A DNA stretch of 64,000 bases from Helicobacter ganmani (GTDB lineage Bacteria; Campylobacterota; Campylobacteria; Campylobacterales; Helicobacteraceae). The position numbers were made by a program, and so were the translations under genes. This document shows, one piece after another, positions 1-8,680 of the stretch (its first letter is position 1; each line of letters starts with the position of its first letter). The DNA lies in assembly GCF_003364315.1 (NCBI RefSeq), contig NZ_NXLS01000003.1, positions 124,001-188,000 on the forward strand, written 5' to 3'. The notes beneath the pieces were generated by a model, which was not told the origin of the DNA, searched no databases, and worked only from the letters and a program-made list of their open reading frames with translations.

Positions 1-1053
1 TAGTAAAGAAGCCGCTTGTTTATCCATTGCGCCAAAAGTCTCATTGAATGAAATCATCAATTCATTGGAATCATTTGTAATGGTATCAATCTCTTTAACA
101 TAGCCTGAAATCTCGTCCATTTCTTGGTTGATTACCTGTGTGGTAGAGGAGATTTCTGACGCGGTTTTCGTGGCGCGCTCTGCTAGTTTTCGGACTTCAT
201 CAGCAACGACTGCAAATCCTCTTCCGTGTTCTCCTGCTCTTGCTGCTTCAATTGCGGCATTAAGGGCGAGTAAATTAGTTTGGTCAGTAATCTCCTTAAT
301 CAAAGAAACAAATGCATCAATTTCTTTAATTCGTTTTGTGAAACACTCAAAGGATTGTGAAGTTTGCGACATCATAGAGGAGAGGTTGGAAAAATTATTC
401 ACAATCACTTGGACATTCTGCATTCCTTGATTGGAAGATTGAGAAATCGTTTTCGCCTCTTCAGAAGTTTCATTCATTACCGAAATTACAACATTTAGAT
501 TTGTAGAAATTGAATTTAAATCTTTCTTCAAACTCACTGCGCTTTGTTTAGAAATCTGATTCACGATTAAACCTCTTGCGCCCAATTTATCTGCTTCTTC
601 AACCGCATAAGAGGCTTTATTAATCAGCTGTCCCACATAAGAAAAAGCTCCTTTTAGGCTTGCAGAATTTAATTTTCTGTAATATTGTTTTTTGCTTGCG
701 GCAGTAATAACGGAAGACCCCCCTCTAACAAAGGCTTCCACTTGGTCAGCCAAATCATTAAATGCCCACGACAGATTGCCCAAAGCACCATTATCTTGAA
801 TATTTGTAATTCTTGCTTCTAGGTTTCCATTGGCAAGCTGTGAAACACAATGGGTAATTTCTTGAATATACTTATCTCGTCTATTTCCAGCTATTAGCGT
901 CAATGAGCAAGTCAAAATACCTAGACAAAAAGCTCCAAATTCTAGCAAAATATGAATATCTAAAATTTCAATAATAAATAAACAAACAAAAATGGCAATA
1001 AAACAATAATTAAAAACCCTAGAATATCTATAAAGTTGATACGAATTCTTCAT
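1..1053 (-). CDS. cetA: Methyl-accepting chemotaxis protein, CetA-like (C-terminus outside window)
   Basis: Membrane chemoreceptor, probably the signalling half of a two-protein energy-taxis (Aer-type) receptor. The 351 codons present begin at the ATG at 1053, preceded by AAAAAGGAG with 6 nt spacing. A short N-terminal hydrophobic hairpin with no large periplasmic domain is followed by a HAMP-like region. The conserved signalling hairpin tip then follows ([20 protein letters not shown], then [17 protein letters not shown]). The reading frame runs off the left edge, so the C-terminus is unseen. It starts 26 bp inside the upstream PAS gene, so the two are translationally coupled. That pairing and the missing ligand domain match Campylobacter CetA/CetB; the assignment is by architecture and context. 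Confidence 0.75.
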   Translation of the reverse strand, partial: MKNSYQLYRYSRVFNYCFIAIFVCLFIIEILDIHILLEFGAFCLGILTCSLTLIAGNRRDKYIQEITHCVSQLANGNLEARITNIQDNGALGNLSWAFNDLADQVEAFVRGGSSVITAASKKQYYRKLNSASLKGAFSYVGQLINKASYAVEEADKLGARGLIVNQISKQSAVSLKKDLNSISTNLNVVISVMNETSEEAKTISQSSNQGMQNVQVIVNNFSNLSSMMSQTSQSFECFTKRIKEIDAFVSLIKEITDQTNLLALNAAIEAARAGEHGRGFAVVADEVRKLAERATKTASEISSTTQVINQEMDEISGYVKEIDTITNDSNELMISFNETFGAMDKQAASLL

Positions 1054-1531
1054 AATTGACTCCTTTTTGTGCTAGAATCTGCTCCAATCTCTCTTGGCTT
1101 TTTTCAATCCCTTCTCTTTGTTCAACTTCCAATAATTCCTTATAGAGTGCATTAATGGTTTTTTTTGCCTGTTCTGTTGGCTTTAGCCGAATAGAATGAT
1201 AACCGACAATCTCTCCTTTGCCATTAAAAGAGGGAGTTACATAAGCTTTCACCCAATAATATGAACCATCTTTAGAAAGATTCTTTACATAAGCTATGAT
1301 TTCTTTTCTTTGTTGTATAAAACTCCATAGAAATTTAAAAATAACTTTTGGCATATCGGGGTGGCGCACGATATTATGTGGTTTGCCCAAAAGCTCTTTC
1401 TCTGCATAACCTGAAAGTTCAATAAAGATTCTATTGCCATAAAGGATTCGTCCCTTTAAATCTGTTTTGGAAACAATAATTTCATTCTCATTGAACTGTC
1501 TCTCTTTCTGAATGGGTTTTGGTTTGCTCAT
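1028..1531 (-). CDS. cetB: PAS-domain energy-taxis protein, CetB-like
   Basis: Soluble 167-residue protein made almost entirely of one PAS domain (about residues 18-120). It carries the Aer/CetB-type segment with NIVRHPDMP (about residues 54-62) and [14 protein letters not shown]. In this family the PAS domain binds FAD and passes a redox signal to a membrane transducer. The C-terminal 45 residues are charged and probably helical, a likely contact with the receptor. It overlaps the following receptor gene by 26 bp, so equimolar expression is expected. It has no membrane segment. FAD binding is inferred from family resemblance. Confidence 0.75.
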   Translation of the reverse strand: MSKPKPIQKERQFNENEIIVSKTDLKGRILYGNRIFIELSGYAEKELLGKPHNIVRHPDMPKVIFKFLWSFIQQRKEIIAYVKNLSKDGSYYWVKAYVTPSFNGKGEIVGYHSIRLKPTEQAKKTINALYKELLEVEQREGIEKSQERLEQILAQKGVNYEEFVSTL

Positions 1532-1644
1532 TGCTTATCCTTAAAAATAAGAAAAATAATTAAAACTTTCACTCTATGTCATAAATTTATCTTTTCCTAA
1601 TCGTCCTAGCCACATAAGACTCTTGAGATAATGTTAAGAATAGT

Positions 1645-1650
1645 ATTATA
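1645..1650 (-). promoter_or_regulatory. Putative -10 box upstream of the PAS/receptor pair
   Basis: A TATAAT hexamer on the minus strand lies in the 298-bp gap between rplS and the PAS gene. It would give a leader of about 107 nt. The gap is otherwise AT-rich, holding the rplS terminator at its far end and no gene that I can see. No flagellar sigma-28 or sigma-54 motif was recognised. Confidence 0.35.
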
Positions 1651-1753
1651 TATTTAGTTAATGAATGGTTAATAAAGCGTTAAGATGAGTAGCAAACCCT
1701 AAAAATAGGTTTTTAACACTTTAATATTAGAAATGTTGAATAATTCTTGATAA

Positions 1754-1790
1754 GAATAAAAAGGGAAGAGAAAATAAAATAATCTCTCCC
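1754..1790 (-). terminator. Rho-independent terminator after rplS
   Basis: On the minus strand GGGAGAG (1790-1784) pairs with CTCTTCCC (1770-1763) with one bulge and an AT loop, followed directly by TTTTTATT. It sits 40 bp after the rplS stop and ends the ffh-rplS operon. Confidence 0.65.
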
Positions 1791-1829
1791 TCACAATAGA
1801 TAGAATCCCAAAAAGGGAAAAATCAAAAA

Positions 1830-2186
1830 CTATTTTCTAATTTCTTTGATTCTTGCAGATTTACCACTTCTTGCGCGAAGATAATAAAGTTTTGCGCGTC
1901 TAACACGACCAATTTTAAGCACTTTAATGCTTTCAATACTTTCAGAATAGATAGGAAAGATTCTTTCTACTCCTACACCATTTGCACCGATTTTGCGAAT
2001 CGTAAAAGTCTTGCCTGTCCCTGTGCCACGAAGTGAGATACAAACTCCTTCAAAATTTTGGATTCTTGTTTTATCTCCTTCAGAAATTTTAATCCCAACT
2101 CTTAATGTATCGCCTGCCTTAAATTGCGGAATCTCTTTTCCTGCAATTTGCGCGTCTTCAAAATGCTGAATATATTTATTTCTCAT
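1830..2186 (-). CDS. rplS: 50S ribosomal protein L19
   Basis: Large-subunit ribosomal protein at the 30S/50S interface. At 118 residues it has the usual family length, with typical blocks ([20 protein letters not shown] near residue 23; [29 protein letters not shown]). It is the last gene of the ffh-rpsP-khpA-rimM-trmD-rplS operon. Its start overlaps the trmD end by 11 bp. A hairpin terminator follows. Confidence 0.97.
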   Translation of the reverse strand: MRNKYIQHFEDAQIAGKEIPQFKAGDTLRVGIKISEGDKTRIQNFEGVCISLRGTGTGKTFTIRKIGANGVGVERIFPIYSESIESIKVLKIGRVRRAKLYYLRARSGKSARIKEIRK

Positions 2187-2880
2187 CTTTTAGCCTTTGT
2201 TTGTAGCGAATATAGAGGTCTAACCTATGGAATCTAGTTTTTGCCTCTGACGCTTTTAATTTTAAGCTGTGGATTCTAGCGTGATTTCCCTTTGAATACT
2301 CTGAAGGAATCAATAAATTTTTAAAATTATGTGGTTTGGTAAAATTTGGGGATTCTAACAAAAACTCCTCATAGCTTTCTCCTTGCAAGGAATCGCTATT
2401 GCCAAGCACTCCCTCTACCTGTCTTGAAATGCTATCGCACAAACAAAGTGCGGCAATCTCTCCACCGGTTAAAATAAAATCTCCAATACTAAAAACCTCA
2501 TCGGCATACAATTCAATCAAGCGTTCATCAAAACCCTCATATCGCCCACAAACTAAGGTAATATGAGACTTTTTGCTCAAACATTTTGCGTCATTTTGTG
2601 AAAAGAGTTTCGCACAAGGTGTAAGAAAAATAATGTGCGTTTTGGGATTCTTTTTTTTTACAAAATCTAGCGCATTACTTAAAGCCAATGGCTCTAGTAC
2701 AAGCCCAGCACCACCACCTACTTGATAATCGTCGGTCTTTGCAAAACGATGAGGGCTGAAATCTCTAGGATTAACAAAATCTACGCCAATTAACCCTTGC
2801 TCTATCGCCCGATGAAGAATAGAATCACTAAAATAGGATTCTATCAAATGGGGAAATAAAGTAACGATAGAGAATCGCAT
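2176..2880 (-). CDS. trmD: tRNA (guanine-N1-)-methyltransferase
   Basis: SAM-dependent SPOUT enzyme that makes m1G37 in tRNAs to prevent +1 frameshifting. At 234 residues it has normal length. The signature [11 protein letters not shown] lies near residues 52-62 and the trefoil-knot SAM-binding segment [10 protein letters not shown] near residues 132-141. It sits between rimM (1-bp overlap) and rplS (11-bp overlap), the classic arrangement. A run of eight A residues in the coding strand near 2650 is in frame. Confidence 0.96.
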   Translation of the reverse strand: MRFSIVTLFPHLIESYFSDSILHRAIEQGLIGVDFVNPRDFSPHRFAKTDDYQVGGGAGLVLEPLALSNALDFVKKKNPKTHIIFLTPCAKLFSQNDAKCLSKKSHITLVCGRYEGFDERLIELYADEVFSIGDFILTGGEIAALCLCDSISRQVEGVLGNSDSLQGESYEEFLLESPNFTKPHNFKNLLIPSEYSKGNHARIHSLKLKASEAKTRFHRLDLYIRYKQRLKDEK

Positions 2881-3476
2881 TAACTATTTTCTAATATTTC
2901 TTTGCAAAATTGTGTGCAAATGATTTTTGGGTCAGTGCTGGTGCTTTTCTTGTATTCCTTTTTGGAATGGATTGTGGAATCTTTTTTGGATTCCACTCCC
3001 AAAATATAGCGCGCATTATAAGGAATCAAAAAATTCTTAGGAAAATTCTGTGCAATAAGTGCAAAATCAGTTTTCACAAACAAATAATCCTGCCCACAAA
3101 AGCGTTCAATCTCACTTACTATACCCAAAATCTCGCCATTTTCTACAATTTCACCCCCTACAAGCTCAAACCAAAAAAATTCGTTTTCTTTGAGTTTGCA
3201 CTGCTGCTTGCATTGCTCTTGCGTAGTATAAAGCACAAGATTGACAATTTGCTTCGCCGCTTCTTTAGAATCAATTTCAGTAAATTTTGCTATGGAACGT
3301 TTTGCTTGATAAGATTCAAGCGTTAAATTGCCAAATTGCGATAAATAGACATTGCCACTCTGTAGGGATTCGGGAAAATCACTTAGCAAATGCAAAAACA
3401 CCTCACCTTTGAATCCTATGGAGCGACCGATTTTCGCGACACTTACCCAATCTTTTTGGACGCTCTTACCAAACAT
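2880..3476 (-). CDS. rimM: Ribosome maturation factor RimM
   Basis: Assists maturation of the 30S head by binding S19. The protein has 198 residues. The N-terminal RimM barrel begins VAKIGRSIGFKGEVFLHLLS (about residues 13-32); a PRC-barrel follows (FFWFELVGGEIVENGEILG, then FLIPYN). It is longer than many homologues because of a charged tail of about 35 residues rich in Lys and Ser, seen in several epsilonproteobacteria. It is separated from the KH-protein gene by 2 bp and overlaps trmD by 1 bp. Confidence 0.93.
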   Translation of the reverse strand: MFGKSVQKDWVSVAKIGRSIGFKGEVFLHLLSDFPESLQSGNVYLSQFGNLTLESYQAKRSIAKFTEIDSKEAAKQIVNLVLYTTQEQCKQQCKLKENEFFWFELVGGEIVENGEILGIVSEIERFCGQDYLFVKTDFALIAQNFPKNFLIPYNARYILGVESKKDSTIHSKKEYKKSTSTDPKIICTQFCKEILENS

Positions 3477-3478
3477 TC

Positions 3479-3730
3479 CTAAGCTTCAGTAGTTTGTGGT
3501 TTCACGATAATGCGATAAGAATTGCCATCTTTTGCTTTAATGCCAGAAACAAAAGTTTTAATTGCGCCAATCATTTTACCATCTTTGCCAATCAAGCGTC
3601 CTGCATCTTGTGAGGAAGAGAGAATTTCAATTTCATAAAAATTCGTATCAAGCTCTGTTTTGATAATACGAATTTTGTTGGGTTCTGTAACAATTTTTTT
3701 TACATAGGCTTCTATAAAATCTTCTACCAT
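3479..3730 (-). CDS. khpA: KH-domain RNA-binding protein KhpA
   Basis: Small RNA-binding protein of 83 residues. The start is the ATG at 3730 (MVEDFIEAYV), because the frame upstream lies inside rpsP. It has a single KH domain with the GxxG loop in GRLIGKDGKMIGAIK, about residues 45-59. KhpA-type proteins bind many RNAs and sit between rpsP and rimM in many genomes, as here. The gap to rpsP is 17 bp and to rimM 2 bp. Confidence 0.9.
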   Translation of the reverse strand: MVEDFIEAYVKKIVTEPNKIRIIKTELDTNFYEIEILSSSQDAGRLIGKDGKMIGAIKTFVSGIKAKDGNSYRIIVKPQTTEA

Positions 3731-3747
3731 ATGCTGCCTGCGTTTGA

Positions 3748-3975
3748 TTATTTGGTAATCGCTTTTACTCTTTCGCTCATTTTTGCGCCAACGCCTGTCC
3801 AATATTTCAATCTTTCTGCATCATATTTCACCACAGAAGGCTCCGCAAGAGGATTATAATATCCGATAGATTCAATCCAACCTCCATCGCGTCTTTTTCT
3901 GCTATCAGTTACAATGATTCTATAAAAAGGCTTTTTCTTTCGTCCCATTTTTGTTAAGCGGATAACGGTTGCCAA
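3748..3975 (-). CDS. rpsP: 30S ribosomal protein S16
   Basis: Small-subunit ribosomal protein needed for 30S assembly; 75 residues. The start is a TTG at 3975 ([19 protein letters not shown]), matching the conserved family N-terminus. It is preceded by AAGGAG with 6 nt spacing; an in-frame ATG 45 bp upstream would add a tail foreign to the family. It is followed by khpA. Strong Shine-Dalgarno compensation for a weak start codon is notable in such a highly expressed gene. Confidence 0.94.
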   Translation of the reverse strand: MATVIRLTKMGRKKKPFYRIIVTDSRKRRDGGWIESIGYYNPLAEPSVVKYDAERLKYWTGVGAKMSERVKAITK

Positions 3976-4075
3976 AATATGCTCCTTAAATAATCTTAAA
4001 TTCAACAGACAAATCTGCATAAAGGCGGAATTTTATCTAAAAGCAAGTAATGTTTTCCTTAAAGTGCTATGTATT

Positions 4076-4142
4076 CTCGCAAGGACGATGTGGCACACTC
4101 TATTTTTGTTGTTGCAAGAGGTTCACTAGAATCTCGTGGCAA
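4076..4142. repeat. Two degenerate copies of a palindromic intergenic repeat
   Basis: In the 182-bp gap between ffh and rpsP. The second copy (4112-4142) folds as nested arms: TTGC pairs with GCAA, and GAGGTTC (4118-4124) pairs with GAATCTC (4129-4135) across an ACTA loop. The first copy (4076-4097, CTCGCAAGGACGATGTGGCA) shares the outer GCAA...TGGCA text but lacks the inner arms. Related text occurs at 8578-8605. No protein or known RNA explains it. Confidence 0.45.
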
Positions 4143-4202
4143 TCTATTCATCTTAACATAAGCCTACCACTAGACAAAGTTCAAACGCCGACAAAATGCA
4201 GA

Positions 4203-5543
4203 TTATCTCCTAAGTTGCCCCATTTTTGCGTCTTTCATTAGGCTCATCAAATCTCCCATTCCACCTTTATTAGAAAATTTCTTTGCCATTTTTGCTGCAT
4301 TTTCAAACTGCTTCAAAAAGCGATTCACATCACTAACATCAATCCCTGCGCCCATTGCAATGCGCTTCTTGCGACTGCCATTGAGCAAATCCGGATTCTC
4401 GCGCTCTTTTGGCGTCATTGAAAAAACCATTGCGCGGATTTGTTTCATCTCTTTAGAATTGTCTAAATCCACATCTTTAAGCGCACTTGCCATATTACCT
4501 AAACCGGGCAACATTGAGAGAATCGACTGCATAGAACCAATTTTTTTGATATTATCCAACTGCGCAATGAAGTCATTAAAATTAAATTTGCCCTTTTTAA
4601 TTTTCTTAGAAATGTCTTTTGCCTCTTTCTCGCTAATTACGGCAGCAGTTTTTTCAGCCAAAGAGTGAATATCCCCTGCCCCCATTAACCGCCCTACAAT
4701 GCGTTCAGGAATAAAAACCTCTAAATCCGCAACTTTCTCACCCACACCAATAAAGCGCAATGGAATCCCAAGCTGATGCGCAATAGAAAGTGCAATTCCA
4801 CCTTTGCTATCTCCATCAAATTTGCTTAAAACTACTCCGCTTAAGTTCATTTTCTGATGAAAGATTCCAGCACTCTTGACACCATCTTGCCCGCTTAAAC
4901 TATCCACCACATAAAAGACTTCATTAGGATTAATCGCAGCTTTAATACCTTGCAACTCCTGCATTAAGGCTTCATCAACCGCCAATCGCCCGGCAGTATC
5001 CACAAGCAACACATCATAAAGCCCCTCAACTGCCTTTTGCTTAGCTTGTATTGCAATTTCTATGGGGGTTTTCCCCTCCAAATGAAAAAAATCCACTTCC
5101 ACTTGCAAGGCTAATTGTCGCAACTGCTCCACCGCGGCTAGTCTCTGCAAATCACAAGCTGCAAGCAAAACTTTCTTTTGTTTGCCCTTGAGATAATTAG
5201 CAAGTTTTGCGGTTGTTGTTGTTTTCCCGCTTCCTTGTAAGCCCGCCATTAATACGATTGTTGGGGGCTTGGGCGCAAAAATAAACCCATAATTACCCGG
5301 TGCAGTAAGAATCGTATTTAGTGATTCTTTTAATGCGCTTAAAAAATTCTCTTTTCCTATTCCTGCAAGCTTTGTTTTCTTCTCAATTTCACCCAAAAGT
5401 TCTTTTAAAACCTTATAATGCACATCGGATTTTAACAAAGACTTTTTGAGCTCATCTAATGCGCGCTTTAACGCCTTTTCATCATCTTGGAATCGGATTT
5501 TATTAATTGCACTTTGGAAACTTTCTGTAATAACACCAAACAA
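4203..5543 (-). CDS. ffh: Signal recognition particle protein Ffh (SRP54)
   Basis: SRP GTPase that, with 4.5S RNA, targets nascent membrane proteins to FtsY and SecYEG. It has 446 residues. The N domain is followed by the GTPase with P-loop GLQGSGKT (101-108), DTAGR (182-186) and SKFDGDSKGG. The C-terminal M domain (about 300-446) ends in a Met-rich region. The start is a TTG at 5543 (FGVITESFQSAI) with AAGG 8 nt upstream; no ATG is in the right place. It heads the ribosomal/tRNA modification operon. Confidence 0.96.
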   Translation of the reverse strand: MFGVITESFQSAINKIRFQDDEKALKRALDELKKSLLKSDVHYKVLKELLGEIEKKTKLAGIGKENFLSALKESLNTILTAPGNYGFIFAPKPPTIVLMAGLQGSGKTTTTAKLANYLKGKQKKVLLAACDLQRLAAVEQLRQLALQVEVDFFHLEGKTPIEIAIQAKQKAVEGLYDVLLVDTAGRLAVDEALMQELQGIKAAINPNEVFYVVDSLSGQDGVKSAGIFHQKMNLSGVVLSKFDGDSKGGIALSIAHQLGIPLRFIGVGEKVADLEVFIPERIVGRLMGAGDIHSLAEKTAAVISEKEAKDISKKIKKGKFNFNDFIAQLDNIKKIGSMQSILSMLPGLGNMASALKDVDLDNSKEMKQIRAMVFSMTPKERENPDLLNGSRKKRIAMGAGIDVSDVNRFLKQFENAAKMAKKFSNKGGMGDLMSLMKDAKMGQLRR

Positions 5544-5656
5544 CTTAATAGCCTTGTATTTGTAATTTTAAAGATAAAAAGCGTGATTCTACATTAGATT
5601 TGCTTAAAATATTCATATCTTTAAACATTGTCAAATCAAGCGGATTTGCCTAAAAT

Positions 5657-7765
5657 CTAAAACTTCTTTCGCTCCATATCTTGAGTGATTTCATTTGCGA
5701 TTTCATCTATGTATTGTGCAACCATTTCTGTTTTATTCGCTATTTCTTGATTATTCTCTGCTATGCTATTGAGATGTGAAATTGTCTCATTGATTTGCTC
5801 TACGCCCTTTGTCTGCTCCTTTACCGATTCGCCCATATCGTTAATGCCCTGCACTAGCACATTGACATTTGCGCCAATCTCTCCTAAGCTCTTTTGCGTC
5901 CGTTCGGCTAGTTTGCGCACCTCATCAGCCACGACCGCAAAACCTCTTCCGTGTTCTCCTGCTCTTGCTGCTTCAATCGCGGCATTGAGTGCTAAGAGAT
6001 TCGTCTGCTCGGCTATCTCATTAATGATGCTTACGACATTTTTTATATCCTCTACTTGTCGCGTAATTTCTGAAGTCTTATCATTAATAGACTGCATAGA
6101 AATTGTGATATTCTCGGTATTTTCTGAAGAGCGACTTAGACTATTTACTTGATTTTCATTCGCACTCATTAGATGCTGGACACAATCATTTAGAGATTGA
6201 CTCTGTTCCTTTAAAGAAAGGGACAATTTAGAGGAAACTTCTAGCATATTTTTAACCTCCTCTCCAATGGCATTTAAAGAAACTTCCATATCTCCTTTAG
6301 GATTCTCCACATTTGCAGTGAAGTTTAAATTCCTATAATCACTAAAGACTGCTTGTAGCTGATTTAAACTAGAGCCTACTTTGACTTGCAAGACTTGTAG
6401 CATTTCATTTAAAGTTTCTTGCAACTCTAACAGCTTTGGATTATTAGGAATCGCATTTAATTTTAGATTCAAATTTCCCTCTTTCATCTCTTTTACCGCA
6501 GCAATGACTTGTTGCACCATTGATTCATCTTTTTGCAAGCTTTCATTTGTGCTTTGTATGTTTTTATTAATTAAATTTCCCATACTACCAATCTCATCTT
6601 TTGCTAAGATTTTTGCAAAATGTGGAGCCTTGTCTGTCTTGTGGTTTATAAAATCAAAGAAATCCGATAAAAGCTCGCTGAGATTCGCCATTCTATTTGT
6701 GATATATTGCTTTGTATAAAGCCAAATCGTTAGAGAAATCACTAGCAACGCTACAATCGCAGAGAAAACAATAATCGTCTCAATCTTGTTTAATGGCTCA
6801 TAGATAACTTCCTTAGGTGCAACCGTAACAAGTGTCCAAGTCGTGTCAATATCCTCCCAAAGTTGAAAATGCGAGACTCCTGCGTAATTTTCTGTCGCAT
6901 TTGGTCCAACATATTCTATTGCGGTAGTTCTGCCAGAGTTTAGGAGATTTAGGAGCATATCCACACTACTATGATTGTTTTTCTCTATGAGTTTTTTCCC
7001 TACCAGCGAGGAATCAGGGTGGATTAGGATAATGCCATTTTGAGAGAGTAGAAACTTCCTATCTCCCTTAAAAGCTGAACGTTTAGGGTCTAGGACGACT
7101 TTAGAGATTTGTTGCAAGTCCATTATGATTCCAATTACACCAATAACCTTATTATTTTTATCAAAAATAGGCGCGGAGATATTAGAACCAAACACAACCA
7201 GATTATCAATGTCAAACTTTCTAGGATCATCAAAAGAGATTTTTTTTGTCTCTAGCGCGTTTTTAACCGAAGGCAAATGGATAATGTCCTCATCGGCTGA
7301 AAGTATATTTACCCCATCGTTGCGCTCTCTATCAATATCCATTAATATCATAAATTCACCATTTGGCAACAAAAAGTCTGTCGTGGATTCCGCAACCGAC
7401 TTCTTACTATAAATAGACTGCCCGGGAATATAAAGATAAGCAAAAGATGCCCATTCATTATCTAAAATCATATGCATAACGACATCTTTTAGCAAATCCC
7501 GACTTACGATTCCATCACTATCGTTTGCAATGATAGATGAGGTAATACCCTCTGCGGTCTCTAATGCCATAAAAGATTGTTGAATCGCACCCTCTAAGCG
7601 ATTGATTGCCCTTGAGTTTGCGCTCACTAGTAGCTTGTGGGCTTCGCTTTGCAAAACTTTAGCAGATTCATAACTAATAACAAAAGTCAATGTCCCCATA
7701 ACAAGCAAAACAATAAAACTCGTAATCAATGTGATTTTCGTCCCTAGTCTTAGACTCTTAAACAT
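5657..7765 (-). CDS. Methyl-accepting chemotaxis protein with periplasmic Cache domain
   Basis: Transmembrane chemoreceptor, 702 residues. TM1 is at about residues 8-31. A periplasmic Cache-type sensor (about 35-325) includes [18 protein letters not shown] and [16 protein letters not shown]2 is at about 333-353 ([20 protein letters not shown]). HAMP-like and cytoplasmic helices follow. The signalling tip [20 protein letters not shown] is near the C-terminus. There is no C-terminal CheR/CheB pentapeptide (it ends DMERKKF). The ligand cannot be told from sequence. It stands alone, divergent from yceI, and shares near-identical tip DNA with the receptor at 1-1053. Confidence 0.93.
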   Translation of the reverse strand: MFKSLRLGTKITLITSFIVLLVMGTLTFVISYESAKVLQSEAHKLLVSANSRAINRLEGAIQQSFMALETAEGITSSIIANDSDGIVSRDLLKDVVMHMILDNEWASFAYLYIPGQSIYSKKSVAESTTDFLLPNGEFMILMDIDRERNDGVNILSADEDIIHLPSVKNALETKKISFDDPRKFDIDNLVVFGSNISAPIFDKNNKVIGVIGIIMDLQQISKVVLDPKRSAFKGDRKFLLSQNGIILIHPDSSLVGKKLIEKNNHSSVDMLLNLLNSGRTTAIEYVGPNATENYAGVSHFQLWEDIDTTWTLVTVAPKEVIYEPLNKIETIIVFSAIVALLVISLTIWLYTKQYITNRMANLSELLSDFFDFINHKTDKAPHFAKILAKDEIGSMGNLINKNIQSTNESLQKDESMVQQVIAAVKEMKEGNLNLKLNAIPNNPKLLELQETLNEMLQVLQVKVGSSLNQLQAVFSDYRNLNFTANVENPKGDMEVSLNAIGEEVKNMLEVSSKLSLSLKEQSQSLNDCVQHLMSANENQVNSLSRSSENTENITISMQSINDKTSEITRQVEDIKNVVSIINEIAEQTNLLALNAAIEAARAGEHGRGFAVVADEVRKLAERTQKSLGEIGANVNVLVQGINDMGESVKEQTKGVEQINETISHLNSIAENNQEIANKTEMVAQYIDEIANEITQDMERKKF

Positions 7766-7948
7766 AAGAATATCCTTTTAAAAATTTAGTTATGCAAATT
7801 TTACTCGTGCTTTATTAAGTTTATTTCAAAAATATGTGAAGTTTTTGTTAAGATAATTTTAACTTTTTCTTAAAGTTAAGTTTAATTTTAGAATTTTATA
7901 TTTTATAAAATATTTGTCATTATTTACCATTGATTATTTTTTATGGAC

Positions 7949-7954
7949 TATAAT
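7949..7954 (+). promoter_or_regulatory. -10 box for yceI
   Basis: TATAAT, 37 nt before the yceI start codon, in an AT-rich divergent region with no clear -35. This fits epsilonproteobacterial sigma-70 promoters, which lack a conserved -35. Confidence 0.6.
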
Positions 7955-7990
7955 TTCAGAGTTTAAATTTTAATTTCAAAAGGATTTTCA

Positions 7991-8533
7991 ATGAAAAAAT
8001 TTCTCTGTTCTCTTAGTTTAGCAGCGGCTCTTAGTCTCCCAGCACTTGCAGCTCCCTATGCACTTGATTCTGCAAACTCAAAAATAGATTTTCAAGTCTC
8101 CCACCTTAAACTAACACAAGTAGATGGTAAATTCAACAAATTTAGTGCAACAATTGATTACGACCAAGCTTCTAGCACTTTAAAAATCTTAGAGGGTGTT
8201 GTAGATATAACTTCAGTGGATACTGCAAACCCCAAAAGAGACGCGCATTTGCAAGCAGAGGATATGTTTGATGCCAAAAAATATCCTAATATGACTTTCA
8301 AAATGACAAAATTTGAAGCAGGCAAGATTTATGGCGATTTAACCATTCGCTCCACAACAAAACCCATTGTGCTTGATGCAACAATCCAGCCCAATGGCAA
8401 AGAGCTAACAATCAATGCCACAACCAAGATTCTAAGAAGTGATTTTGATGTCTCTTGGCACAATATTTTCAAAGATAATGCTGTGGGTGATGAAGTAAAA
8501 ATTACTTTAAACCTTAAAGCAAACGCAAAATAA
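7991..8533 (+). CDS. yceI: YceI-family periplasmic lipocalin-like protein
   Basis: Exported 180-residue protein. A Sec signal peptide of about 20 residues (MKKFLCSLSLAAALSLPALA) precedes the YceI domain (PYALDSANSKIDFQVSHLK at the mature start; FKMTKFEAGKIYGDLTIR). YceI proteins form a beta barrel that binds a long isoprenoid such as ubiquinone- or menaquinone-related lipids in the periplasm. The ligand here is unknown. It appears monocistronic; the start has AAAAGGA 6 nt upstream. Length and order are normal for the family. Confidence 0.92.
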   Translation: MKKFLCSLSLAAALSLPALAAPYALDSANSKIDFQVSHLKLTQVDGKFNKFSATIDYDQASSTLKILEGVVDITSVDTANPKRDAHLQAEDMFDAKKYPNMTFKMTKFEAGKIYGDLTIRSTTKPIVLDATIQPNGKELTINATTKILRSDFDVSWHNIFKDNAVGDEVKITLNLKANAK

Positions 8534-8556
8534 CCACACAACTACCCTAATAAAAC

Positions 8557-8605
8557 ACAATGACAAAACCTCTTGTCATTGTGAGATTCTACAAGAATCA
8601 ACAAT
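8557..8605 (+). repeat. Overlapping inverted repeats between yceI and livJ
   Basis: A perfect 10-bp stem pairs 8557-8566 (ACAATGACAA) with 8573-8582 over a 6-nt loop. A second structure shares bases 8578-8582. Its outer arms are ATTGT (8578-8582) and ACAAT (8601-8605); its inner arms are GATTCT (8585-8590) and AGAATC (8594-8599). The two cannot form completely at once. No U-tract follows, so this is not a canonical terminator. The second structure resembles the repeat at 4112-4142. Confidence 0.5.
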
Positions 8606-8680
8606 CCCCACAAATACTTAATGTGTCTTTAAAAAAAATATTGTAAGATTAGCTTTTATCTTTGAATATAAGGATTTTCA

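Noticed and set aside
2910-3326. Long plus-strand frame opposite rimM
   Set aside because: It is a shadow of rimM; composition follows the complement of RimM codons and there is no ribosome site.
4050-4241. Plus-strand 63-residue open frame between ffh and rpsP
   Set aside because: It lies over palindromic repeat text, has no ribosome site and ends inside ffh on the other strand.
188-5990. Near-identical DNA in the two chemoreceptors as a mobile or recent duplication
   Set aside because: The match is confined to the signalling tip, which is conserved in all MCPs; the rest of the two proteins differs.
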